64,000 nucleotides of DNA, from assembly GCA_015847255.1 (NCBI GenBank), contig JADLZK010008591.1:232575-296574 (forward strand), read 5' to 3'. Every line of letters starts with the position of its first letter. Within the stretch, counting starts at the first letter, position 1. This document shows positions 38,334-51,363 of this stretch, piece by piece. A program made the position numbers and the translations under genes. The notes under the pieces were generated by a model that saw nothing but the letters and a program-made list of their open reading frames with translations, searched no databases and was not told where the DNA came from. This stretch comes from Hyparrhenia diplandra. Its lineage: Eukaryota; Streptophyta; Magnoliopsida; Poales; Poaceae.

Positions 38334-39502
38334 TGGAGATCGGCGGCCTCAGAGAAGGATTTGATCGAGTTGCTGAGAAAACATTCATTATCTTCTGCTA
38401 AAGCTTTGGAAGCTGTTGATCAAATAGTGAATGAAGTTGAGCAGGCTATTGTGAAGCTGCAGATGATGAATACAGATTCTACTGGAAATGTTGACCACCC
38501 ATCTATCTCGCAGAACTGAAAGCTAAGCTGAATGAAATGGCACCACTAAACCAACTTGAAGGCAGCCAAAAGGAGCTCAATGTTGCCCTGAGCAAATATC
38601 TTAAGCTGCTTGAGAAGTCTTTCAATCCAGATATATCTAAGGCATACAGAAATGTGGATTTTGAGGTTCATACAGTAAACAATATCATAGCCAATCACTT
38701 CTACCGCCAAGGCCTCTTTGACCTTGGTGACATGTTAGATCCATGAATGTGGGGATTAGGTGGAGCTTCCTTGAAGCTACCGTTTCAGGAGATGTATGCT
38801 ATCCTTGAAGCCATGGCGAGAAACCTTGAGCCTGCCCTCAGTTGGGCTGCCAAAACCATGACCAGCTGTTGCAGAATGGGTCTATGCTGGAGTTCAAACT
38901 TTATCAGCTTCAGTTTGTTGAAATACTGTCCAAAGGCAGTAAGGATGTGGCCAAAAGATGAGGCTATTTTATATGCTAGGACTCACTTGGTCCCCTTTGC
39001 ACCGATGCTGGGGGGCGAATTCAGAAGCTAATGGCTTGCCTTCTATGGTTTGGCGGATGGATCAATCGCCATATTCTGAGTTATTGTCATCGAGCATTGG
39101 GAGAAGCTAGCTGAGGAGCTCACCCATCAATTCTGTAGCCTTCTGGGCCAGTCTACAGAAACCCCACTGAGTGTTGCGGTATCCAGCTGGTTTTCAAGGA
39201 CTACCAACCCCTGCTGAAGCTGGACACAAGTCATGGCTGCTTGAAGAAGCAGGAATGGCAATTATGAAGCAGCTCCCTGTCCCCATAGACATTGGGCCCA
39301 GAATTCCAGTATCACTCTGTCTTTGTGTGCCGGTGCTGAGGGAGCAGTCAGTGACGAGAACCCCCAATGCGGATGCCCTGTGGACATGTTGTGTCCAAGC
39401 AGTCCATCATGAAGCTGTCCAAAAGCAGTTCGAGGCCCTTCAAAGTGCCCCTACTGCCCCCTCGGAGGCTGTGGCGTCGCATTGCAGGAGCTGCATTTCT
39501 AG
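38334..39502 (+). pseudogene. RMD5-like E3 ligase subunit (GID/CTLH complex), broken by many small indels
   Basis: Pieces in all three frames tile a complete RMND5/RMD5 protein, the RING-type subunit of the GID/CTLH ubiquitin ligase. From the start: EGFDRVAEK; AVDQIVNEVEQAIVKLQMM; LNQLEGSQKELNVALSKYLK; KAYRNVDFEVHTVNNIIANH; FYRQGLFDLGDM; LKLPFQEMYAILEAM (CTLH/CRA part); ARTHLVPFAP; MKQLPVPIDIGP; and the Gid-type RING end (MRMPCGHVVSKQSIMKL, ASHC). The expected stop is TAG 39500-39502. Frame changes include a surplus A at 38378-38381, a missing base near 38509, a messy site at 38733-38765, and others near 39150-39250, 39350 and 39440-39495. The coding block has no intron. Residue-level conservation is very high between the indels, which is unusual for old decay. 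It is either a very recent pseudogene or faulty consensus. Confidence 0.85.
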
Positions 39503-40579
39503 ATGTGCTAATCTTTTCTGGCTGTCCAAAACTCCAAAAACCTGTTTGTAGCTTCCCCTCCTGTTCCCTGTTGCACCAGTCCAGTAACTTTATGTGCCTC
39601 TGTAATATAAACATCTACGTCTGGATAAACATGTAGTAGTTTCGTCTGTAATTTGTACAGTTGCATCTTCCAGTGTGTTGCTTAAAAGTCTCTTCTGTGA
39701 ATTCAAGGAACTTGACAGTGTTGCTGGACGATTGGGCTGGTTGATGTAAAAAGTGGGTTTTATTTTCAACCAAAAAAAAGAAAATGGGGCTGTGGGGCTC
39801 TTCTGATATCATAGTACCCTGTTATGTCGATTGGTTGAAACTGTATTCTTTGTTTGGTCGTGGCACAGTAGGATCTTCTGGTGCACCAGTAGGATCATCG
39901 CATCAGTTAGATGTGCATATTCCCCGCTTCCTTCAGGCGTCTTTCTCAGGATTCTGGTGCGTTACGATGTGGGTGTTGCAGACGGCACGAAACAGGAGAG
40001 GCGTGAGCTCGACCACGGCGTTGTCTAGCCAGAGCACTGAATGCAGGTGGTACGAGGGGTTTTATACTGCTTATAAGCTGGTTGATGTCATTTTGTTGTG
40101 AGGAAAAACGTTGTCCCATGACTCATAAGCTGTTCAAGCGAACATAAAGAGTCATTGCAGTGTGTGCCGACCTCGCCATGGGCATGTACTCTCCGGCGTG
40201 CCACTCCCAATTGGTACCAAAAAAGGCCAAGGCGATGGGGCTCAGCTCAAACACAATGAGGTGGCAATATGATTTAAAGAAGAACCTCTCTTGATGGGCA
40301 CACCTTAGATGCCTTTCATATAAATTTTTAGATGATAACTGTTTTCAAAGACAGTTATTCTAAGAGTCCACCTCTTGAAATAGATCAGCAATCACCATGG
40401 TCAAAAGTCTTTTTTCATGTGCAGAGTTGCATACTCATGCTCAGCAGCAGAGGCAAGGGCTTCATGGATATAAGATGATAACATGTGATTCTGAAACAAA
40501 ATGGTCAGCAGGCGATTCTTCTAGTAATGGGAAAACCATAAAGTGATGGATTGTAGCCAAAAAAACTCAAAATTACTCA
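39503..40579. other. 3' flank of the RMD5-like locus
   Basis: Probable 3' UTR (to about 39.78 kb) and spacer. No gene is supported. Confidence 0.4.
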
Positions 40580-40665
40580 TCGTTTCAGTATCACACACGA
40601 AAAATGTAAAAGCAAACATCTTCAGCAATTATTAATACATCTGAATACAGATCAGTTGTGTACTG

Positions 40666-41816
40666 CTACTGTTCTGACGACATAGATAAATCAAAAGGAG
40701 GTGTGGGTAAACCGATATCTGCGATGGCCATGCGAAGATTGATCCATCCATTGCTGTATAGCTAAACACGGCCCCCGAGGCACCTCCCACCCTGGAGGGA
40801 ATGATAACCAGCGGCGCCAGGAACAGGAGACGCAACATAAACTCGGTTTCTCCTCCACGCCACAGCTCGCCACGTCTAGGCACGCGGCAGCGTCTTCCCG
40901 GCGTGGTCCACGACCCCAAGCTGTATGCCCCGATGCTCTCCACTTCCTCCCACCTCATGCGCGCCATGTCGAGCCCGTACACGGCCACCTTGCTCACCCT
41001 CCTCGTCGGCATGATGGGGCCTGATTTCGGTTTCGGCTCCAGCATGAAGAGCACCAGCAGTAGCCGGTCCCCGGCAGCAGCTGGAACGGGGGCCCAAGCA
41101 CCAATTATTGAAGGCGGTGGCGTCCGGGAGGCCGGCGGCGGGCAGCATTTGGACGGTCTGGGTTTGGGCGCTGCCGCAGGGCGGAACTCCAGCAGCTGCG
41201 CGCGATCGGTCAAACCGAGCACGCGCCCGCGAATTCGAGGACGCCCGTGACGAAGGAGGAGAGAGCAGGGCAGGCTGTGCCCAGTCCACCTGGGACCGGC
41301 CGGGCGCTGGGGTTGGGGGTTTGGGTTTGGGCCGGGAAGGGGAGGGGGAAAGGCGTATTTGGAGTGGAAGACGAGGAGGTGGGACGCCGTGAGGGGCGGC
41401 GTAATGGTACGCGAAGAGATGGGACGGGAGCGTGACCTCGCGGCGTTGGACGCCGGTGAGAGCGTCGATGATGATGATGCAGGATTCCCCTCGGATGCGC
41501 CTCGGCGGTGGAAGAAGGTGGTGGCCGCGAGAGGCAGACAGAAGGCTCACGCCCTCCGCGGCGGTGAGGTCGGCGTGGTACGCGAGCGGCTGCGCGAGGA
41601 CGGCCTGGGAGAAGGGGACGACGCTGCGGGATCTGGGATTGAGGAGGAGCAGGGGGCAGGCCAGGGCTGAGGAGATCGGCCGCGGAGGCGCGGAGGCGGC
41701 GCCAGGGCTGGCAGGTACCCGCGAAGGCGTAGATCGAGCGGATGCAGGGGAGGAGGCGGCGCAGGACCTCCGGAGGGCAGCTCAGGCAGGCCGCCCCAGT
41801 CGCGGAACTCCGTCAT
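40666..41816 (-). pseudogene. F-box (DUF295-like) protein gene, frameshifted
   Basis: Read on the minus strand from ATG 41816, the pieces form a plant F-box protein, a substrate adaptor family of SCF ubiquitin ligases. MTEFRDWGGLP begins it. After a frame change, PEVLRRLL..IRSIYAFAGTCQPWRR completes the F-box. Later pieces are VPFSQAVLAQPLAYHADLTA, GESCIIIIDALTGVQRREV, LLLVLFMLEPKPKSG, KVAVYGLDMARMRWEEVES IGAYSLF and a GWINLRMAIADIGLPTPPFD-like end, with stop TAG at 40666-40668. At least eight frame changes are needed. The centre and end suggest the DUF295-type beta-propeller class common in grasses. The 3' end has a truncated copy at 22.6 kb. F-box genes decay often in grasses, but here too the damage is mostly indels. 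Confidence 0.8.
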
Positions 41817-42330
41817 CGCGGGCCTGCCGGCGGCGAGCCGGCGCGTCCCCAGGAAGGAAGGTAGTGCGCCGGTGGCCCCTGTCGTTGGTGTGTGTGGTGT
41901 TGGTGGTTCAGCCGCGTTGGACGCCGACTTCCAGGCCGATTGTCAACTGTCAAGTGCTGGGACAAACGGGGCTGGAACTGGAATATAAATTCCCTCGGGG
42001 GGCATGTTTGGAACCGGGGAATAAAAAACATAGGAATATGAAAAAAAATACAGGAATGAGATGAGTGTGTAATGGTAAAAGCGAGAAAAAAAAGAAAAAC
42101 ACGAGAAAAAATAACTAAGAAGGGGTGTTTTGAAAGCGCATGAATCCATAACACGGGGATTTTTTTTTTTCGGCGTACCATTGTCATGTATTCTATTAAG
42201 GGAAATTAGAGATTGTTTACCGTCGCATGCCTTAGCCAAAAGAATTGGCGGCATACAAAAGCACACATACAAAATCAGGCTTCAACGCGGTGGTGCGAAA
42301 GCGGATGTACTAAAAAGTAACACTAGTCTT
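41817..42330. other. Spacer with A/T-rich element-like sequence
   Basis: 42000-42330 resembles the body of a common non-autonomous grass DNA element (tgtttggaaccggggaata..., 'cataacacgggg', aaaaagtaacactagtc). Its ends are not resolved. Confidence 0.35.
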
Positions 42331-45300
42331 GGCGGCGAAGAAGGTGGGCAGGGTGTCGCGTCTATGGCTCGAGGGGAGAGGATCTCCGGAATCACGCCAT
42401 CGCGACCGGCCCGCGGCATGGGGAAGATCTCAGCGCGAGCCGCTGCGGTTTGCGGGGAGGCGGCGTGGCGAAGATGCAAGCTGGAACTTGCTCTTTAGCT
42501 CCGGGGCTGAGTGCATGGCGCCGCGTCGAGTGGGCGTCCCCTCAAGCTTTGCTAGCGGCGGCAGCTTGGCGCCTTCACTGCAGATCGGACCCGGCTTCTC
42601 ACTGCTTCCCGCTTCCGGAGCACGCCCGCCCCGGCCCACTCATCGCCATGTGATCCGGGCGAGCCGGAGGTGGGCAGCCGCCGAGATGGAAGGCTCGATC
42701 CAGCGAGCGGGTGATCGACTCCGAGGGAGTCTGGGACGGAAGCGGCGAGTGGCGGCTACGCGAGGCACCACGAGTGGGGCTCGGTGTCGGCGGTCACGAG
42801 GCGGACCGGGGAGGCCGGGTAGCTTCGCGTGAGCGAGCTCCGCGTGCGGACCACGCGCACCCATCCGTGGCGCCCGAGCGACGAGCGGATCTTGCGCGCG
42901 TTCTCCGCCGGTGGGCTGGCGCGGCATCCACGAAAAGGATGCATGGAACACCAGCGGCGTCGAGGTGGGGTAAAGCTGCCGCGTTCCCCACGCCGCTTAG
43001 CCCACTGTTGGAGCTGAGACCGCCGCGCGCGGCATCTCGGTGATCCGGTCGCCGGAAGGCGGACTTGGCGGCAGCGACGGCTGCGGCGTAGCACCCAGTC
43101 ATCGCCATGCGACTCTTGTCCCTCGCTGCGGCGATTAGGAGCCCTGCGCGGTTTCCACTGCCGGTGCCAAAATTCGGCGGCGAAGGCCTCCGACACTTCC
43201 TTGGGGCGAGGCGCAGCGGTAGTGCGGCGCAGTGGCGGCGTGCCGTGCGCCACGGATCCCTCCCACCCCTCCATCAAGGAAGAGCTGTCGGACCCGGCAC
43301 GAGGCGCCCGATGAAATTTTGAGCGGCAGCAGCGAAAGAGGCGGGTCGCCCCGGCCGGGTCCTCGAGAGTCTCGACCTGCGGCAAAAGCAGCGACCATGT
43401 GGGCGGGCGAAGATGGCTGCACGCTTTCGGCGAGCGGCTCGGCACTGCTTTCGAAGCGAAGGTGGCGCGAGGTGGATAACGCCGCGGCGAAGGAGTGCTG
43501 CGAAAGCTCGTCAAACGCTCGAGTCCACCCAGCGAGGGCAGCCGAGGCCACGAGGCGCCCAGCAGCGAGAGCGTCGAAAAGCGGTGGCTGCATGGCCCGA
43601 CCCAGCCACGCGACGCGCCTACGCCCGGCGTCGGCGATGTGCCCCTCGCGCCCGTCCAAGGCCTGCGGCGGCGGTGAGTACCCCCGGCGCTGCGTGGTGG
43701 CGTCGAGGCGCCCCGGCACCGTGAAGGCGGTGGCGAGGGAGGTAGGCAGAGGATCTCTCCACCACCGAAATCGGGCCCGCGGGTGGCGCGGCGCATGAGG
43801 ATCCCCATCGGCGTGGCGGCGTGCGCTAAGCGCGGTACGCATGTGTCACGCCTGCGCCGAAAAGAGATGCTGCGCGGCGGCGTTGTTGAGATTGCATACG
43901 AGTCCCTACGCCCGGTGCGTCGTCGCGAGCGACGGAGCACCGTGGCGAGGAGGTGCATTGAGCGGCGATGTGCCCCCTCGAGGCGGTTGAAGCGAGCAGA
44001 GCCCGAGGGGCGCGGGACCGGCCAACGGCAGCGAAAGGTGGCGCGAGCGGCAGCGTCCCGCCGCGCGGTTGACCACAAGTGTGGCAGCACGTCGCGTCGG
44101 CAGTATAGCGGCTGCTCGCGAGGGCGGGTGCGGGGCGGGAGGACCAAAGGCGCTGTCGCGCCGGGATCTAGCTGCGACGGCGGACGAGAAGCGGCGCGGA
44201 GCGTAGCTAGCGCCTGCGAGTCGGTATGATCCCACGACCATGCCCTCGGCCAGCCGGCGGCGGGTGGGAACTGAGAAGCCGCGGCGACCGCGGCAGCGAT
44301 GGGGCAGCGTCTGGTGAAGGTCGTGCACCAAAGGGTCGGGGAGCAGGAGCGCAGGGCGAGGTGTAGCGCGGCCGTAGCGAGTCTAGCAATCATCCTCCGG
44401 CTCCTCCCCATCCTCGTCGTGCGAGGAGGCCTCGCACGCGGCGTAGGTGCTTCGGCACTGCGGAAGAAGGGAAGAAAGGTCGACACAGGGGTCGGCGTCG
44501 TCGTCCGGGCGTCGTCGGAGGTCGGCGAGTACGGCAACGAGGTGACCTCATGCGGCCGGAGCGGCAAGGGCGAGCGAGGCTTGAGGTGGCGGCGACGAGG
44601 GCGCGGGCGGCCGCTTGCGGCACTACCTCCGCACACACCGGCGGCGGTGACAAGCAGTTTGTCGAAGAAGGGGACACTGCGCTCGCGCTCGGCGCCGACG
44701 GGCGGAGGCGTGGAGGACAAACACCATCAGCGCTTGGTCAGGGGACCAACGGCGTGGTCGGCCCGAGTCGGCGGCGCGCGGGAGTTGGAGGAAAGCGAGT
44801 GCGGGGTGAGGAAGGCGAGGTAGGGGCGGAGCGACCCGCAGCGCGGCGTCGAGGCGGGCCCCAGGGCGCGGCGGCTGGGTGCTGCGGCACGCGCCGAAAG
44901 CGCCGCGTCCCCAGCGGGCTGATCCCAAGCGAGCCCTTGGCGAGAACCAGCGTCAGCAGCGGTGAAGCGGCAGGGAGGCTCGGGGTAACGGCGGCAGAGT
45001 GCCGGCCAGCGCGCGCGAGAGCCAGCGCCGTCCGTCGAGACGATCAGCGGCGGAGCGGGAACCGCCCGCGCGATAGCGGTCAAGACCCCACCCCGGACGG
45101 ACCGCCCGGCGGCGGGCGTAGGAGGAAAGACCCGGCCCGGATCCGGCGATCCGGCCTGTGGCCTCACGTCTGGCCTGTAGTGGAGCTCGGCGGCGTCGGG
45201 TCATCATCGGCAGCCGAGGGCGGCGCCCAGTAGGAACGTGGAGCTCGAGTCGGGGAGATAGGGAGGCAGGGGAGAAGGCGCGAGGCGGTTGCTTGGCGGG

Positions 45301-45415
45301 GAGCTGCCAGCGCGAGAGGCGCAGCGGCAGGAGGAGGTAGCTGGCGCGAGCGCCCTAGCGGAGCAGCCCGGGCGCAGCGCGCCTACCTAACGGTCATCTT
45401 CGAGTCTCGTTCGCG
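42331..45415. other. 3-kb GC-rich, CpG-rich block without a recognisable gene
   Basis: This stretch is strikingly GC-rich against AT-rich flanks. The longest open frame (minus, 42756-44720, 654 codons) translates to Arg/Pro/Ser-rich sequence with no known domain. Other long frames exist on both strands, as expected from few stop codons at high GC. A few short minus-strand stretches, such as RKIRSSLGRHGWVRVVRTR near 42.85 kb, look more protein-like than the rest. The block may be a decayed, indel-damaged gene or gene DNA captured by a transposon. I do not assign a function. Confidence 0.4.
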
Positions 45416-46149
45416 ACCATTATCCCATAACACAGGAATCATAAGACTGTGAATGACGAAACCATTATTAATGAATAGAGTCATTATTAGTGCTTAATGA
45501 AATGATATACTGTGTTAGTGCAGATCCATGACTCTCACATGTGGAGCAGCTGGGACCAGGACAACATCTTTCTCTACGCAGTTAGCGCATAATCGAACTA
45601 CGTACCTACACATTAGTAGTTACCTGGCTCTTACGATTGTGGGACCCATGCACTCACTCATCCACCTGCTTTTGACAGCAGACTACCATGCATTAGATGG
45701 ACTATTACTTTGGTCACCTCGAGGCTTCAGCGAAGGAAAACAAAAACAAGAGGGTGGAGTGGAGTTTTTGCTTTCCCGTGAAATTGCAAAAGAAGCTACA
45801 GTGTTCCATAGGAAAGGAAAGTTTATTTTCCTGTGTTCCAAAACGCTCTCCTATCCTCCCGATTCCTCAGTTTTTGTTTCCTTCAATTTTTCCTGCAAAA
45901 ATACTTCATTCCAAGCGGCCCCTCAACTCTTCTCATTCACCGGGGAAACCAAAATGCTCCATCGGATTTCTTCTCAATCGGTCCTTTGAGAGAAATTTTC
46001 AGCCCCACTCTCTCCCTAGTGGCAAGTGATCAACTAGAATAGATGAATCAAATTTTTAAATGACTTGAACCTAGATGAGCTGTCAAATGATTCCTGGACA
46101 TACTCTTAGGGGTAACAACAGATACAACAGTAGATAAGCCTACAAAGAT
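45416..46149. other. AT-rich spacer
   Basis: 45700-45930 (tcctgtgttccaaaacgc..., 'ttccaagcggcccctcaa') resembles ends of the same type of non-autonomous element as at 42.0-42.3 kb. No gene is seen. Confidence 0.35.
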
Positions 46150-46733
46150 GAATAGATAAGCGGTCCCCCCTTCTCCCCTGTACAAATGGTTGGAAAGCTA
46201 GTAACCTGGGTAACCAAAAGTTTTTTTCTTTTTTGGTTCTTTGGTTACAAAGTAAATACCACAGAAACCAACTCAAAAAAAAAATATGAGCCTACCAGTT
46301 ACAATTGTGTTCTCTGTAACCATGATTGTAGGAAACTTATTTTTCATCTTTTCTTTGACTGCAACTTCGGCAAATCCTCTTTGGAATACCCTGAATATCC
46401 TATGGGATACTAATCCGAGCCCATTGATATGTTCCTCGGAGCCACGACATGATTTTGAGAGCATAATCTTGAGGAAATAGTCATCTATGCTTGTTGGTCC
46501 ATGGAAAACAAGGAACAAGGTAATATTTGATAATGACAAAAATGAGGTGGATGTTTGGAAAGAACCTTCATCGAAGAATTTGCCTTAGTTTGCATGAAGC
46601 AAAACCAAGCAAAGAGTATCTTGTTACAAAACTAGAGATAGCTATGTGCTTTTTTTTTTGTTGGACCTTGTTGCCATGTAGCTTTTCTCTTTTTTTACCC
46701 ATTCTTTCATTTAATTAAAAAAAAGGTTGGGGC
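46150..46733 (+). mobile_element. 5'-truncated LINE fragment (zf-RVT region)
   Basis: The plus strand carries a reverse-transcriptase zinc-binding remnant (NCVLCNHDCR..IFHLFFDCNF), followed after frame changes by ACWSMWKTRNKVIFDN, typical of the end of plant LINE ORF2. It ends near an A-run (46718-46725). The left edge and target duplication were not found. Confidence 0.7.
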
Positions 46734-49700
46734 TCCCCAATCGGTTCGGTCGAGAAAAAAAAGTTTAAAAGCCGGCATGTTGGAGTCTCTAGCCTCACCC
46801 TGCAAGGCAAGACTTTCAGTGGAGGACGTTCCGCTTAAAGTGATAAAATGTTGAAAATACGGGTAACAAGGCTTTTCTTATAAAAGTTGTTTCACATTTT
46901 GTCAACCGGTTTGTCTGCCACCTTTGTATATGCTTAATATAATTTTAAGCTTCTAAATATACTCTCACGAGCTTTAAAAAGAATCTATCAGGTTTTTCGT
47001 CTCTCTCTCATTATTCTAGGAATTGTTCTCATGATTTTAGAAATCTTAGAGACGTTTTTTTGGTAGCCAAGGGGTAGAGGCAATTTAAATTCAAAGGGAA
47101 AATTCAACCACAGCAAAATAATTATTGGACTTTTTATTTGCTTATATGTATCCATGGGCCTTAAACTTAGGGCCTACTGCTTTTATTCTTAGCGGAAGAA
47201 ACCTCAAGGCCTTCAATTTGAAAACCCAGTCTAATTGATCAGTTCGACTTGGGGTCCAGATTTTGACTCTGCTCTCAGCCCGCTAAGTCAACGATTTTAA
47301 AGGATCAGGGAGCTCAGTTCGAGAAGCTGAAATCGAGGGAGAAGATTCCTGTCAGTGGAAGCAAAAGGTGAAGTACGCTGTCTTCTTCCTAATTAGTAAA
47401 ACCAACCCGGCCGGCAACCTAATCAAATCAAGTGCGTGTGCGTGCTTCATGTACTCACACGCCTCCCCCAAACTGGCGAAAGCTGGATCATAATATTGGT
47501 CTCATCGCAAGGCACTTCGATTCACACGCGTGCCTTAATCAGGGGCAGTACTACGTGCAGATCGAAATGGCACCAATGCAGAATCGATCCATGTACAGGG
47601 GGACAGATCCATCGATCGGAGTATTCAATTGGTTTTCATCACACACAACACTAGCTAGTTTTATGGGAAAACTTCATGGGCGGGATTTTCTAATTTTTCA
47701 AAAGTGACTGAAACTAGTACGTATATTTTAAATTTCAAGCACTTTTTGGGCATTTTGAGTCGAATATTATTAATCACGTAGTCGGGCAACGTCAAGAACG
47801 GGCAGTTTTTTAGTTAAGTGTGAACAGGGCATTGGCACGTATGGACGGGGATAGTCGTGATGTACCCCACTCATTAGCGTCACTGGTTTATTTTATTTTA
47901 TTTTTTATTGTACTCCCACCTACTGGCAAGAGAGATAATCTAATTATTCAGTTTGTATAATTTGTGATGCTTAGCTTTGCTATCTAGCTAGCTATACAGT
48001 TATCCTTGACAATAAAAGTATGATTTGCCTATATATAATGCTAGCTAGCCACCTAGCTTACTAATCAAGAATATTGTGTATTAATTGCTAGATCTGGAAG
48101 AGATGCCAAAATATATGTGCACCAAGGGATATGACCACATATTTTAAATTGTGGGTCCCTCCAGGTTTAATTAACACTGATGTTTTCAGGGCGTTATAAA
48201 TCACTATTCAAGGTTGCGGGGGTTGACTGATTGTTTTTTTGGTTGATAATGATCGGTGTTGTTTTGTTGTTTGAAAAATAATGTACCCCACCTGGGATAA
48301 GTCGGCCTAATAAATTCAAGTGAATAGACAGGTTAAGCTTGGATATTTGTTGTTTAGAAATTAGGTTCCATAACAGTACACTTGTACAATGTTTTTATAA
48401 ACATATACTCCCTCTGTCTCACAATTAGGCGATGTTTTTGGACAACGGCAGTCCCTCAAGTGATACAACTTTTGGCTTCTTTTTTCCATAAAATATTTAT
48501 TGGAAAGTTATATATATATATTTTTTATGAAATAATTTTTTTAAAACATTGATCAAAGTCAACAACTTAAAAGTTATTCATGAATTATATTCCCAATATT
48601 TGACCAAAACTTTGTTTAATTTATCTAATTGTGATAGAGGTACGAAACTATTAAGTATTCTTTTGATGAACCACCAATTGGTAATGTTCCTTGTGTATTA
48701 CTATTGGATAAAATTTTCGCTCCCGGGGTTTACATAAACTTCTTGGCATCACTAAACACTTAGGGTCCTAATGTTTTCTTTTCGAAGTTGTCCTTATAAA
48801 GATTCTGATGAAAAGCTGATCGAAGTGGATCAAATTTCCTTTGGATTACTGGACATAGATTAAATGAAATGTATACCCTCAAATATATATTCTCCATAAA
48901 CCAAAAAAAACAACACAACTTTTATTTTCAAAAGACTAATTTTAATAACTAACTCCATCCAAACAACAATATATACAATTTAAACTTAAAACTAATTATA
49001 TGCCAAGCAACTTATTTTTCCATCTTCTTTATTTTTAAAAACTAATTATGAAGACAGAATTGTCATTATCAGCTGAAACTAGCAGTCACGTATACATCGG
49101 CATGCAAAGGGGGCGTGTCTTCTTCATATAGATGTTGATTAGAGTGGAGAAACAGCAACGATTGATATCTTGGTGGACACAATACTAACAATATTATAGA
49201 AGCATATTTTGGACTGCTCTGTAACTTAATCCAAGATAATTAATCAGTGGCTGAATGGATATACTATATGGCTTGTCCTTGTCATTCAGGATAAGCCTGC
49301 ACAAACAAGTGCTGCACAAACCTTTTGCATTCATATATAGCCTTTTAAAGTTTGTTCTAGAGATAGCGGTGGGCGGATGATCATGATGCACACAAACACA
49401 TTGCTTTCTCTAGATATTTGTGTGGATTTCATTCATCGATCCTTCCCGACCGAAATTAAGAAAAATAAACTAACAAGGTGAGAATGCATGCATGTGAACA
49501 AAACTGAACAAAGGCTATTTTTTGCTTAATTCGATCGTTGAGCGCGAGGGTCTCTCGCCATGGTATGGTATGAGCAATTGGAATTGGAATAATTAGCCTG
49601 ATGACACATTCTGTAGACAACCTGACGACATCGCTTACGTCATAAATCGGTTGGTACATAACACATGGATATGATCGTGGATCGTTCTGTGTTAAGTACG

Positions 49701-51363
49701 TACTACTATACAGTGGAAAACAACTAAGGCTCGATAGTCGATAAACTTGAAGTGAAGCAAGCAATCAGTGAACCGTAAAAAGCTCACTGTACTGTTTCTC
49801 TGCCGGGATGCCTGCAGAGGATCCGGGGATACCAGCACATGCAACCAACAGATCGAACACTCAGTGTCTGGCTACTTAAGTACTAAACAGCCATGTTGTA
49901 TTATAGTACGATGCTATGCTGGGTGGCACATGGTAGGACGATGCTTCTTATTCCCTCGATCTTGTGTGCTACTGGCTGCTAGTCGGCCGACTCGGCCGCC
50001 CCGTTCAACTGTGCATGCCTGTTTCAGGATCAAGTCGGGATCCCAGTGAATCGATCAACCATTATGGCTGGCTGACGATCAGCGTGGGATCGGAGAGGAC
50101 TTGGGCTTCTTGGCTCCTAATCAAGCTCTCAATGACAAGCACGTGCTTGAACATAGATTCTCCATGCCCTGGCATTGGATGCTTTGACATGCTGCAGCTG
50201 GACCGCGAATATTCCGAAATCGCATGCAATCTATCGTGTGATGGTGAAAAAGATGCACAGGGCATCGGGCGGAATCCCCTTGGATGCTGCAAGCCTGCCT
50301 GACCAAAGTGGTGTGATGTGTTTTCTTTTAACGATCTTAACGACGTAGTGATGTGTGTTCTGGCCATTTAATGAGTTTGTCTTGTCTCGATTACTTTTAT
50401 GGTAGCAACGCATCAAAATTAACCACTCGATCTCTCATCTACCCCAGCAGAGCAGTCAGGTGATCAGTCAGTGATTAACTGTTACTGTTGGGCATAATGA
50501 CGGGTTCACGAAGTAGAGTCGTATTATAAGTAGAGATGTTTACTCTGTCTGCGTGATATAGATAAACTTCCAGCTCGAGAGATAGATGACATGTGTTGCT
50601 TTATTGACCACTGCAGCAGGAAAAGAGAGACAGCACGCACATTTCATTGCCGCCAGAAGCGAAGGCGACGGCGGCTACGACAGCGAAGTCAAGTGCGTGT
50701 GATGAAGAATTGATCGATCTGTGAGAGTGAGATATTCTCAAAAGATCAGAATCTTTCCTGGACAGAGGAATATACTCTCTAATAAAAATTTTATTTCCGT
50801 CCTAAAATCAAAGATACAATTCGACCAAATTCAAACTAAGTAATACTATGTGGTCTATGTTTAATTAGAGTCAAGCATACTTAAGATAAATCAAATATTA
50901 ATATTAATACTTTTTTATATAAATTTGATGAAACTTGAATCGTTAACAATAGTAATTCAGAATTTTTATTTTCTGGGGCAGGCAGCAATAGCTAGCTGGC
51001 TAGCTGAGCCTGTCAGCTGCCAAAAAGTTTAGAAGCATCATGCATACGCACACCAAAGATACTTACGTACGCGCGACGCGCGTGCGGTTAAATGACGCGA
51101 GAATCTTGCTGGCCTTGTTGAGCGGCCTTGACTCAGTCACCACCACCAGGAGTCAGGACTCCCCGGCCTAGTGCGCGGGCGGGTTCCCTGCAGAACATAC
51201 TACTAGCTGTAGAGCATATACACTACGTAGTACACTGCATGCATACCGCTGGATTCAAACTGCTCTTCAAATAGTAAATTTCCTGCTCCAGAAATGAAAG
51301 AGATTGAAGGGGATTATTGATCGGAGGGATTTTGTGGGGGACTTTTGACACGTAGGAGATTTA
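46734..51363. other. Long AT-rich spacer with MITE remnants
   Basis: No gene is supported. A Stowaway-like left end (ctccctctgtctcacaatta) lies at about 48410 without a clear partner. A TA-rich stretch is at 48508-48520. GCTAGCTAG-type words are frequent. Confidence 0.4.

Noticed and set aside
42756..44720. 654-codon open frame on the minus strand
   Set aside because: The sequence is very GC-rich, where stop codons are rare. The translation is Arg/Pro/Ser-rich without domains, and long frames overlap it on the other strand.
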